This document shows, one piece after another, positions 1 through 6,459 of a stretch of 24,284 nucleotides of DNA. The notes under the pieces are model-generated. The model ran no database searches, was not told the origin of the DNA, and worked only from the letters and a program-made list of their open reading frames with translations. The position numbers and the translations under genes are program-made. Origin of the DNA: Parcubacteria group bacterium (GTDB lineage: Bacteria > Patescibacteriota > Minisyncoccia > Phycocordibacterales > CALRHW01); NCBI GenBank assembly GCA_943359555.1, contig CALRHW010000005.1:1-24284 (forward strand), read 5' to 3'. Every line of letters starts with the position of its first letter. The stretch's first letter is position 1.

Positions 1-209
1 GTAGCCGTTGCCCCACTCATCTCAAGATTGTTTACTTTCAAATCCCCAGTTTTTATCTGTGCCGTAGCACCCACATTAAGTGGAGCCGCGACATTTCCAC
101 CAGTAGGTGCTGCTGTCGGTCCTGTCCACACTGCTTGTGCATAAGAGATCCCTAGACCCAGCACTAAAGCAAGGACGATGACCTTGAGTGTTGAGAGGGT
201 TTGTTTCAT
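1..209 (-). CDS. Exported surface-type protein, N-terminal part (runs off the window)
   Basis: Read on the minus strand from the ATG at 209-207, this gives about 69 codons that stay open to the window edge. Residues 1-26 form a signal peptide: a short KQT start, a hydrophobic run (VIVLALVLGLGIS) and an A-Q-A cleavage site. The mature start (VWTGPTAAPTGGNVAAPLNV) is followed by a Q-I-K-T-G-D-L segment. From memory, a W-x-x-P-T..N-V-x-x-P-x-N-V start followed by Q-x-K-x-G is common in secreted parcubacterial proteins of unknown function. The gene is divergent from ychF. An extended -10 box ends 6 nt before the ATG. The rest of the protein is outside the window, so no function can be given; a secreted or surface structural protein is the most I would infer. 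Confidence 0.7.
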   Translation of the reverse strand, partial: MKQTLSTLKVIVLALVLGLGISYAQAVWTGPTAAPTGGNVAAPLNVGATAQIKTGDLKVNNLEMSGATA

Positions 210-215
210 AGCATC

Positions 216-224
216 ATAATATCA
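216..224 (-). promoter_or_regulatory. Extended -10 promoter (TGA-TATTAT) for the minus-strand exported protein
   Basis: On the minus strand the bases read TGATATTAT, an extended -10 element. The hexamer (221-216) ends 6 nt before the ATG at 209. No convincing -35 box is visible. A transcript would start at or next to the ATG and so be leaderless or nearly so. This is one of a set of similarly placed elements in the window. Confidence 0.5.
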
Positions 225-286
225 GATGAAAGCTTATTTTGTGTGACTGTATGGGGATAAGTAATAACACTAGCACCATAACAGAC

Positions 287-310
287 GAACCCCGTGATAA
301 AGCGGGGTTC
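287..310. repeat. Perfect 8-bp inverted repeat (hairpin) in a divergent intergenic region
   Basis: GAACCCCG (287-294) and CGGGGTTC (303-310) are perfect inverted copies around an 8-nt loop. Neither strand has a T-run after the stem, so it is not a standard intrinsic terminator. It lies between two divergent genes and directly abuts the apparent recombinase remnant. It could be an operator, an old recombination-site arm, or the base of a decayed terminator. Confidence 0.5.
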
Positions 311-459
311 TCAACGAGGTTGAAGATTTTGCGAAGTCAGCAATAAAACAATTACGAAACTTGAAATTTCAGAAAAAAAGAGACATAATTATAAGAATTA
401 TTGATAAAGTAGTCGGAAATCAAGATAAATTATTAGTATATGGTTATATCCCTATAAAT
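301..459 (+). pseudogene. Remnant of a serine-recombinase (resolvase) C-terminus
   Basis: One plus-strand frame is open from just after a TAA at 298-300 and has no start codon of its own. Its translation includes EVEDFAKSAIKQLRNLKF, then QKKRDIIIRIIDKVV and a final LLVYGYIPI. This resembles the distal coiled-coil and C-terminal strand of large serine recombinases in CPR genomes, where a K-R-x-I-I-x-x-I-I-D-K-V-V segment is followed by G-x-I-P. The frame then runs into the start of ychF, out of its frame, and stops at 531. No catalytic domain is present. I read it as the decayed 3' end of a lost mobile-element integrase. The match is from memory of the family and the segment is short, so a chance resemblance is possible. 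Confidence 0.4.
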
Positions 460-463
460 CCAA

Positions 464-1582
464 ATGTCATACAGTGTTCTACAAATCGGTATCGTCGGTC
501 TCCCAAATGTTGGCAAATCGACATTATTTAACGCTCTCACTAAAAAATCCGTTCCAGCGGAGAATTATCCTTTCTGCACTATTGATCCGTCTGTGGGTGT
601 TGTGGCTGTGCCAGATGACAGGCTTTGGAAACTTTCAGAATTTAGTAAATCCGCGAAAACGATCCCTGCGGCGATTGAATTTGTAGACATTGCGGGTATC
701 GTAAAAGGCGCATCGGAAGGTGAAGGTTTGGGAAATAAATTTTTGAGTAATATTCGTGAGGTGCATGCTATCGCGGAAGTGGTGCGTATTTTTGAAGATG
801 ACAATGTGATACATGTGGACGGAAAAATAGACCCACTTCATGATGTGGAGATTATAAATCTGGAACTTATTTTAGCTGACACTGATACTGTAAAAAAACG
901 TCTTGGCAACGTAGACAGAGAAATGAAAAAGGGAACGAAAGAGGCAGTGATTGAACACGGAGCTTTGGAAAAAGTGCACGCAATGTTGCTTGCAGGCAAG
1001 CTCGCGCAAGATGCATCTTTAAACGAGCTTGAATTGCCGTTTATAAAAGGACTTCAGCTTTTGACGATGAAGCCGATTCTTTATGTTTTAAATAAAAAAG
1101 GTGGAGCGAGGAATTTGGATGAAATGCGTGATGGCGCGTCAGACGAGCGTTTTACAAAATTGCTAAAATTTTTTGCGGACACAAAATCACTTTATGTAAT
1201 TGTAGATGCAGGCATTGAACAAGAGCTAAAAGATTTGACCGCAAGCGAAAAAGAAACTTTCCGAAAAGAACTCGGCGGGGAAGACGACGGAATAAATAAT
1301 TTGATTACAAAAGGTTACGAGCTTTTAGATTTGATAACATATTTTACAACTGGCGAAGACGAGTCGCGTGCATGGACGATTTTACGCAATTCAACTGCAC
1401 CGATTGCTGGCACAGCCATTCACACAGATTTTAAAGATAAATTTATTCGTGCGGAAGTGATAGCTTACGACGCGCTCTTAGGAGCGGGCTCGCTCGCGCT
1501 CGCCCGCGACAAAGGCCTCCTCCGCACCGAAGGCAAAGAATACATTGTGAAAGACGGGGACGTAATAGAGTTTAGAATATAA
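464..1582 (+). CDS. ychF: Redox-regulated ATPase/GTPase YchF (Obg/OLA1 family)
   Basis: A P-loop NTPase of the Obg family, about 372 aa, normal length. The P-loop GLPNVGKST is at residues 12-20 and the switch-II motif DIAGI at 75-79, followed by the characteristic KGASEGEGLGNKF. A central coiled-coil insert follows, then a C-terminal TGS domain containing RAWTILRNSTAP, HTDF and a final V-K-D-G-D-V-I-E-F. In the G4 position N-K-K-G replaces the classical NKxD, as is usual for YchF, which favours ATP. Members bind ribosomes and are linked to translation and stress responses. It is the first plus-strand gene after the divergent spacer and has no clear ribosome binding site. The start at 464 puts the P-loop at the usual distance from the N-terminus. 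Identification is secure. Confidence 0.96.
   Translation: MSYSVLQIGIVGLPNVGKSTLFNALTKKSVPAENYPFCTIDPSVGVVAVPDDRLWKLSEFSKSAKTIPAAIEFVDIAGIVKGASEGEGLGNKFLSNIREVHAIAEVVRIFEDDNVIHVDGKIDPLHDVEIINLELILADTDTVKKRLGNVDREMKKGTKEAVIEHGALEKVHAMLLAGKLAQDASLNELELPFIKGLQLLTMKPILYVLNKKGGARNLDEMRDGASDERFTKLLKFFADTKSLYVIVDAGIEQELKDLTASEKETFRKELGGEDDGINNLITKGYELLDLITYFTTGEDESRAWTILRNSTAPIAGTAIHTDFKDKFIRAEVIAYDALLGAGSLALARDKGLLRTEGKEYIVKDGDVIEFRI
1484..1507. repeat. GC-rich palindromic patch inside ychF
   Basis: GCGGGC (1484-1489) and GCCCGC (1502-1507) pair around a TCGCTCGCGCT loop. This 24-nt stretch is about 80 percent G+C, in contrast to the AT-rich gene around it. It encodes part of the TGS domain (G-A-G-S-L-A-L-A-R), and the protein does not look longer than normal. 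It may be a codon-use oddity or a small palindromic repeat tolerated in frame. Confidence 0.4.
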
Positions 1583-1596
1583 CACCTGAAAATCTA

Positions 1597-1605
1597 TGAT
1601 ATTAT
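1597..1605 (+). promoter_or_regulatory. Possible extended -10 promoter (TGA-TATTAT) for the Dsb-like cassette
   Basis: TGA at 1597-1599 is followed by TATTAT at 1600-1605, in the 81-nt gap between ychF and the DsbA-like gene. No clear -35 box is seen. It would give a leader of about 50 nt before the ATG at 1664. This is the best promoter candidate for the three-gene cassette downstream. Confidence 0.35.
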
Positions 1606-1663
1606 AACTAGTCTAGAGCCTAAAATTATTCCTTTAAATTAATTAAAAACTATTCAACATATT

Positions 1664-2416
1664 ATGCACGAATCAGAAACCAAGGTACAGGAATCTAACG
1701 TACCGGCTCAAACAAATAGCTTATCAACCCCTGTAGCGATCATTGTGGCGGGCGTTATCATTGCCGGAGCGCTATTATTCGGACTAAAAAGCAACGACGG
1801 TTCTAAAGTTGCCAATATTCCGCAACCTCAAGGTGTAGCACAGCCTACTGGAGATTTAGAACAAATGAAATCAGTTTCAAAGGACGATCACATTATAGGC
1901 AATCCGGATGCACCAGTAAAAATAGTAGAATACTCCGATACGGAATGCCCATTTTGTAAGAGATTTCATAGCACGATGAAAGAAATAATGGATACCTACG
2001 GTAAGGAAGGGAAAGTAGCATGGGTGTACCGACATTTTCCACTTGATGAACTTCACTCTAAAGCACGAAAAGAAGCTGTCGCTCTTGAGTGCGCCAATGA
2101 TCAAGGAGGAAACGACAAGTTCTGGTCATACGCTGATCGCCTTTATGAGATTACTCCAGCGAACAATGGTCTTGATCCTGCCGAACTCCCAAAGATTGCA
2201 GAATTTATAGGTTTGGATACAGGAAAATTCAATACCTGCCTTGCGAGTACGAAATACGATGCTCACATTGAGGAAGAAGTTCAGAACGCTCAAGCAACAG
2301 GAGGTAACGGTACCCCATGGAGTATTGTAGTAGGTAAAAATGGCAAGAAGTATCCACTCTCAGGAGCACAACCTATCTCTGCCATAAAACAATTGATTGA
2401 TCTTGCATCAAAATAA
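1664..2416 (+). CDS. Membrane-anchored DsbA-like thiol-disulfide oxidoreductase
   Basis: 250 aa. Residues 22-41 form an N-terminal membrane anchor (PVAIIVAGVIIAGALLFGLK). A low-complexity linker leads to a thioredoxin-fold domain from about residue 75. The active-site motif C-P-F-C is at 95-98, inside EYSDTECPFCKRFH, and the cis-proline loop G-T-P-W is near 217-219. Two further cysteines (143 and 192) could form a structural disulfide. Members of the DSBA-like family oxidise or isomerise disulfides in exported proteins; the anchor places this domain outside the cytoplasmic membrane. The next gene starts 2 nt after its stop and encodes a membrane protein with its own C-x-x-C, so the two may be redox partners. 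Base composition looks less AT-rich than in flanking genes. Fold and location are confident; direction of catalysis is unknown. Confidence 0.88.
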   Translation: MHESETKVQESNVPAQTNSLSTPVAIIVAGVIIAGALLFGLKSNDGSKVANIPQPQGVAQPTGDLEQMKSVSKDDHIIGNPDAPVKIVEYSDTECPFCKRFHSTMKEIMDTYGKEGKVAWVYRHFPLDELHSKARKEAVALECANDQGGNDKFWSYADRLYEITPANNGLDPAELPKIAEFIGLDTGKFNTCLASTKYDAHIEEEVQNAQATGGNGTPWSIVVGKNGKKYPLSGAQPISAIKQLIDLASK

Positions 2417-2418
2417 CT

Positions 2419-2961
2419 ATGATTCTGGGTGCTTTACAAAAAGTATTCCGTAAACCTGCCTATGTAGTTCTTGCACTTGTCGTAAGTGCGTCGGTATTTG
2501 TGTTTGCTGTGTGGCTTCCAAATCTTCGACTAGTTGCGGATATAGTCAGTTCACCCGATATACCTTTTGGAAGTAAGATTGAATTGCCACTTAGTCTTTT
2601 AGGCTCTATTGCAACAAATTTCACCCCGTTATCAGCTTCCTACACGATCGTCATAACAATTCTATTTGGGATCTATATCGCTATGTCCGTCTTCTTTTTA
2701 AGGCGAAAGATTGCAGAAGTTGGAAAAAGAGGAATCGCCACAGGATTCTTGGGTACAGGAAGCAGTGTCATTGGAATAGGATGTGCTGCTTGCGGATCTT
2801 TTCTACTAACGAGTACCTTGTCACTTATTGGAGCATCGAGTGCTTTGGCCTTCTTGCCACTCGGAGGTGGTGAGTTTGGTATTATTGGGGTGATCTTACT
2901 TGTGATATCTATCTACATTACATCAAAGCAGATAAGAAATCCTGCTGTGTGCAAAATTTAA
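2419..2961 (+). CDS. Polytopic membrane protein with a membrane-embedded CxxC motif
   Basis: 180 aa, with hydrophobic segments at about 14-34, 72-94, 105-130 and 153-169, plus a shorter one at 133-148. The notable feature is G-I-G-C-A-A-C-G-S at 119-127, a C-x-x-C (C122, C125) inside or at the edge of a membrane helix, followed by a conserved-looking S-L-I-G-A-S and L-P-L-G-G-G-E-F. The only other cysteine is C178 near the C-terminus. It starts 2 nt after the DsbA-like gene and precedes a His-rich anchored protein, so the three probably form one operon. By position and C-x-x-C it could recycle the DsbA-like protein, as DsbB, VKOR or CcdA do, but it does not look like any of these in sequence. 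A metal-transport role for the cysteines is an alternative. Function is inference only. Confidence 0.8.
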   Translation: MILGALQKVFRKPAYVVLALVVSASVFVFAVWLPNLRLVADIVSSPDIPFGSKIELPLSLLGSIATNFTPLSASYTIVITILFGIYIAMSVFFLRRKIAEVGKRGIATGFLGTGSSVIGIGCAACGSFLLTSTLSLIGASSALAFLPLGGGEFGIIGVILLVISIYITSKQIRNPAVCKI

Positions 2962-2973
2962 TCATTAAAATAT

Positions 2974-3465
2974 ATGGAAGAAAATAAACCCAACAAAACT
3001 GAACGTAGTGAGTCAGCGATAAAGAAACAAACAGTCAAGAAGTACGCAACATGGGGCGTGATTACTTTCGTGATCGTTGTGGTAATTTGGGGTTTTGTTA
3101 CGGCTTACAAAAACAGATCACAGATTTCAGAATCAGATATTATATCTCGCATGGGAATCCATACCCATCCGGAACTTGCGATATATGTGAAGGGAATAAA
3201 ACAAGAAATGCCAGCCAGTCTGGGTGTTAGACCTTCATTCATGGCGCCCGTTCACACACACGAACCTAATGGAGTCATTCACCTTGAATTTCAAGGGTTG
3301 GTTCAAAAGAAAGATATCACACTTGAACAATTTTTTAAGATTTGGGGTAAGGACATCAACTCATTTGGAACTAATATGAAGATGACAGTCAATGGAAAAG
3401 AGAGTACTGATTACGGAAATTACCTAATGCAGGATAAGGACAAGATCGAATTGAGATATGAATAA
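2974..3465 (+). CDS. Membrane-anchored His-rich extracytoplasmic protein
   Basis: 163 aa. A charged N-terminus of about 25 residues precedes one membrane helix (about 26-44), then a soluble domain of roughly 115 residues. The domain carries two histidine clusters, H-T-H-P at 63-66 and H-T-H-E at 94-97, with H103 in V-I-H-L-E. A conserved-looking L-E-Q-F-F-K-I-W-G follows. I recognise the pattern H-x-H..P-x-x-x-G-V..H-T-H..G-x-I-H-x-E..F-F-x-x-W-G from small anchored proteins of archaea and CPR bacteria that lack a known function. The histidines suggest metal binding, perhaps copper, outside the membrane; that is inference. It is the third gene of the Dsb-like cassette, 12 nt after the CxxC membrane protein. 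Confidence 0.8.
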   Translation: MEENKPNKTERSESAIKKQTVKKYATWGVITFVIVVVIWGFVTAYKNRSQISESDIISRMGIHTHPELAIYVKGIKQEMPASLGVRPSFMAPVHTHEPNGVIHLEFQGLVQKKDITLEQFFKIWGKDINSFGTNMKMTVNGKESTDYGNYLMQDKDKIELRYE

Positions 3466-3497
3466 TGCACAAGGTCAGATACATATGAAACTCAGTG

Positions 3498-3506
3498 TGG
3501 TATTAT
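3498..3506 (+). promoter_or_regulatory. Extended -10 promoter (TGG-TATTAT) for the DUF5671 gene
   Basis: TGG (3498-3500) and TATTAT (3501-3506) form an extended -10 element. Ten bases separate the hexamer from the ATG at 3517, so the expected RNA start is within a few bases of the start codon. No clear -35 is visible. It suggests the downstream gene has its own leaderless or near-leaderless transcript. Confidence 0.5.
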
Positions 3507-3516
3507 AGTAAACATT

Positions 3517-4470
3517 ATGAAAACATCACCAAAAGATTTCTTTTTGCACTTGGGTGTTATTATTAGTTTATATATTAGTACCATAAGCTTACTTACTCTA
3601 GTTTTTAATATTATAAACAACTTATTTCCTGACAACTTAAATTATTACGTTGACCCGTATTCTGCAGTTATTAGATGGGCTATTGCGTGTCTTATCATTA
3701 TTTTTCCTCTCTTCATTATTCTTTCTAGAACCACCAATAAAGATTATGTTTTGAGTCCAGAAAAAAGAAATTTAGGAATTAGAAAATGGCTCACATATTT
3801 TACACTTTTTTTGGCGGGGGTTACGATTATTGTTGATCTTATCGTGCTCATCAACACGGTTTTGGGTGGAGATATAGCGAGTCGTTTTATTTTTAAAGTG
3901 CTTGCGGTGCTCGTTGTCGTCGGTTTGATATTTATTTATTACATCCATGATTTAAAAAGTGTCGCCGTGATTCAAAAAAGTCGGCGCACTTTACTTGCGG
4001 GAGTCACTTCGCTCATAGTGCTCGCTTCTATCGTGAGTGGATTTATGATTATGGGTTCGCCAATGACACAGCGCCTAATGCGTTTTGATCAACAAAAGCT
4101 CGCGGATTTACAGACTATTCAATGGCAATTGGTAAATTATTTCCAACAAAAAGGAGATTTACCAGAAACTTTGACCGACCTGCGAGACCCAATTTCTGGT
4201 TTCGTTATTCCTGTTGATTCTCAAAATAACCTTTCTTACGAATACAAAAAAAATAGCGAAATGAGTTTTGAATTATGTGCAGATTTTAATGTAAACAGTG
4301 ATACTAGCAACACATCTGAAATGAACTATGCAAAACCAATCAGCGTAGGAATTGAAAATGAAACTTGGGCACACGGCGTTGGTGTAACTTGTTTTAAAAG
4401 GACAATAGATGCACAGCTTTATCCCGTGAATATTATGCGCCCGCCCACCGCAACCCCAGCAAAAATCTAG
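3517..4470 (+). CDS. DUF5671-type membrane protein with extracytoplasmic C-terminal domain
   Basis: 317 aa. Residues 1-147 hold four membrane helices with the pattern I associate with DUF5671: K-D-F-F near the N-terminus, then F-P-D..Y-Y-V-D-P-Y-S and a long R-K-W-L-T-Y-F-T-L-F-L-A-G-V-T helix. A fifth helix (about 159-178) is followed by a soluble region of about 135 residues. That region begins R-F-D-Q-Q-K-L-A-D-L-Q-T-I-Q and contains G-D-L-P-E-T-L-T-D-L, resembling the post-helix part of pseudopilin-like proteins. Function is unknown; an envelope role is all the sequence supports. Its stop lies 7 nt before leuS, so the two are likely co-transcribed. Confidence 0.82.
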   Translation: MKTSPKDFFLHLGVIISLYISTISLLTLVFNIINNLFPDNLNYYVDPYSAVIRWAIACLIIIFPLFIILSRTTNKDYVLSPEKRNLGIRKWLTYFTLFLAGVTIIVDLIVLINTVLGGDIASRFIFKVLAVLVVVGLIFIYYIHDLKSVAVIQKSRRTLLAGVTSLIVLASIVSGFMIMGSPMTQRLMRFDQQKLADLQTIQWQLVNYFQQKGDLPETLTDLRDPISGFVIPVDSQNNLSYEYKKNSEMSFELCADFNVNSDTSNTSEMNYAKPISVGIENETWAHGVGVTCFKRTIDAQLYPVNIMRPPTATPAKI

Positions 4471-4477
4471 CACAAAC

Positions 4478-6364
4478 ATGAAGTCCTACGACCACAAGAA
4501 AATAGAAAAAAAGTGGCAAAATTTTTGGGAAAAAAAAGGCCTCAATCATGCCGAAGATTTTTCTGCGAAGCCAAAATTTTACTCTCTTATTGAATTTCCA
4601 TATCCGTCTGGTGACGGTCTTCATGTGGGTCACGCTAGAAGTATTATTGCAATGGACATAATCTCGCGGAAACGGCGCGCAGAGGGCTACAACGTGCTTT
4701 ATCCTATCGGCTGGGATGCTTTTGGTTTGCCGACTGAAAATTACGCTATAAAAACTGGCATTGCTCCAAAAATTGTCACTAAAAAAAATACCGACACATT
4801 TCGGCGACAACTCAAGTCTTTTGGTTTTTCTTTTGATTGGTCGCGAGAAATAGATACTACTGATCCGCAATATTATCGCTTTACACAGTGGCTATTTTTG
4901 CAATTTTTTAAACACGGTCTTGCTTACAAAAAAAAGATGGCTATCAACTGGTGTCCAAAAGATAAAATAGGTCTTGCAAATGAAGAGGTGATAGACGGTT
5001 GTTGTGAACGTTGCGGTACTCGCGTGGAGCAAAAAGAAAAAGAGCAATGGATGCTCGCTATTACAAAATATGCAGACAAGCTAGATCGCGATCTTGCAAA
5101 TGTAGATTTTGTGGAGCAAATCAAGCTTGCTCAAAAACATTGGATTGGAAAAAAGGAGGAAATGGTAGACGGAAAAAAAGTAACCACTTTTAAAATTCAC
5201 GATTGGATTTTTTCTCGTCAGCGATATTGGGGTGAGCCTATTCCGCTTATTCATTGTCAAAAATGTGGCATTATTGCCGTGCCAGAAAAAGATTTGCCTG
5301 TGAAGCTCCCTAATGTAAAAAATTATGTGCCGACAGACACTGGAGAGTCACCGCTTGCGTCAATTTCAAAATGGGTAAATGTAAAATGTCCACAGTGTGG
5401 TGAAAAGGCAAAACGCGAAACCGACACTATGCCAAATTGGGCTGGTTCAAGCTGGTATTTTTTGCGTTACACAGATCCAAAAAATAAAGAGGTTTTTGCG
5501 AGTGCAGAAAAATTAAAATATTGGATGCAAGTGGATTGGTATAACGGGGGAATGGAACACGCGACTTTGCATTTGCTTTACTCTCGCTTTTGGAATGAAT
5601 TTCTTTTTGACATCGGTCTTGTGCCGACAAGTGAACCTTATAAAAAACGCACAACGCAAGGACTTATACTCGCAGAAGGTGGCGAAAAGATGTCAAAATC
5701 ACGCGGGAATGTCATAAATCCAGATAGTATTGTGAATACTTTCGGTGCGGATACTTTGCGTGTGTATGAAATGTTTATGGGACCTTTTGATCAAGCAATA
5801 GCGTGGAGCTCTGATTCTATAGTCGGTTCTCGACGATTTCTTGAGCGAGTTTGGAAACTTTTTGAAAAAGTAGATGCAAATTTTACGCCAGAGAAAGCAG
5901 AAAAAACTTTCAATAAAAACATTCATCAGACTATTGTAAAAGTATCTGCTCATATAGAAAAAATGGAATTTAATACAGCCGTTTCTGCGCTCATGATTCT
6001 TTCAAATGATTTTGAAAAGCAAACAAAAATCTCGCAAAAATCTTTTGAAATTTTACTTCAACTTCTCGCACCCTTCGCACCACACATTACAGACGAGCTT
6101 TGGTTTTTATTAAAACACAAAAAATCAATACACACAGCATCGTGGCCAAAACCTGACGCCACCTTACTTCTGAGTGACACCGCGACCATTGTAGTACAAA
6201 TAAACGGCAAGACTCGCACCACTTTTGAAATCGCAAAGACCATTGAAGAGAGTGCGATAATAGCTAAGGCGTTGGGTTTAATTGAGATAAAAAAATGGAT
6301 TCTCGGCAAAAAAGTGCAAAAAACCATATATATAAAACACAGACTTATCAATATTGTGCTATAG
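4478..6364 (+). CDS. leuS: Leucyl-tRNA synthetase lacking the CP1 editing domain
   Basis: Class I synthetase that charges tRNA-Leu. It is 628 aa, whereas bacterial LeuRS is usually 800-870. Visible parts in order: HVGH at 49-52 in P-Y-P-S-G-D-G-L-H-V-G-H; a zinc-type C-C-E-R-C-G at 175-180; W-I-G at 222-224; S-R-Q-R-Y-W-G-E-P at 246-254; a second zinc module with C-Q-K-C (260-263) and C-P-Q-C (304-307); KMSKS at 404-408; the anticodon-binding helices; and a complete C-terminal domain ending I-Y-I-K-H-R-L-I-N-I-V. Between W-I-G and S-R-Q-R-Y-W, where the CP1 editing domain of roughly 180 residues should be, there are only about 20 residues. The T-T-R-P-D-T-L editing motif is absent. All synthetic-site motifs remain. 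Without CP1 the enzyme cannot hydrolyse mischarged Ile- or norvalyl-tRNA-Leu by the usual route. Mycoplasma mobile LeuRS is a known parallel. Confidence 0.95.
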   Translation: MKSYDHKKIEKKWQNFWEKKGLNHAEDFSAKPKFYSLIEFPYPSGDGLHVGHARSIIAMDIISRKRRAEGYNVLYPIGWDAFGLPTENYAIKTGIAPKIVTKKNTDTFRRQLKSFGFSFDWSREIDTTDPQYYRFTQWLFLQFFKHGLAYKKKMAINWCPKDKIGLANEEVIDGCCERCGTRVEQKEKEQWMLAITKYADKLDRDLANVDFVEQIKLAQKHWIGKKEEMVDGKKVTTFKIHDWIFSRQRYWGEPIPLIHCQKCGIIAVPEKDLPVKLPNVKNYVPTDTGESPLASISKWVNVKCPQCGEKAKRETDTMPNWAGSSWYFLRYTDPKNKEVFASAEKLKYWMQVDWYNGGMEHATLHLLYSRFWNEFLFDIGLVPTSEPYKKRTTQGLILAEGGEKMSKSRGNVINPDSIVNTFGADTLRVYEMFMGPFDQAIAWSSDSIVGSRRFLERVWKLFEKVDANFTPEKAEKTFNKNIHQTIVKVSAHIEKMEFNTAVSALMILSNDFEKQTKISQKSFEILLQLLAPFAPHITDELWFLLKHKKSIHTASWPKPDATLLLSDTATIVVQINGKTRTTFEIAKTIEESAIIAKALGLIEIKKWILGKKVQKTIYIKHRLINIVL

Positions 6365-6378
6365 ATTTTTCTGTGGGC

Positions 6379-6419
6379 TTGACAAGTTTGTTGACTTGAA
6401 TTAATAATAGTGATACAAA
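6379..6419 (+). promoter_or_regulatory. Two overlapping sigma-70-type promoters upstream of the sigma-4/HARE gene
   Basis: TTGACA (6379-6384) is followed after 17 nt by TAATAA (6402-6407). TTGACT (6391-6396) is followed after 17 nt by TACAAA (6414-6419). The two share bases and are shifted by 12 nt. Either would give an AT-rich leader of roughly 35-50 nt before the ATG at 6460. The -35 boxes are among the best in the window, which suggests strong or doubly controlled expression of the regulator downstream. Confidence 0.6.
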
Positions 6420-6459
6420 TGAGTAATATAAAAAATATTAATAAATCATAATAAAAAAT

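Noticed and set aside
287..310. The 8-bp hairpin as an intrinsic terminator
   Set aside because: There is no T-run after the stem on either strand, and the flanking genes diverge, so no known transcript would end there.
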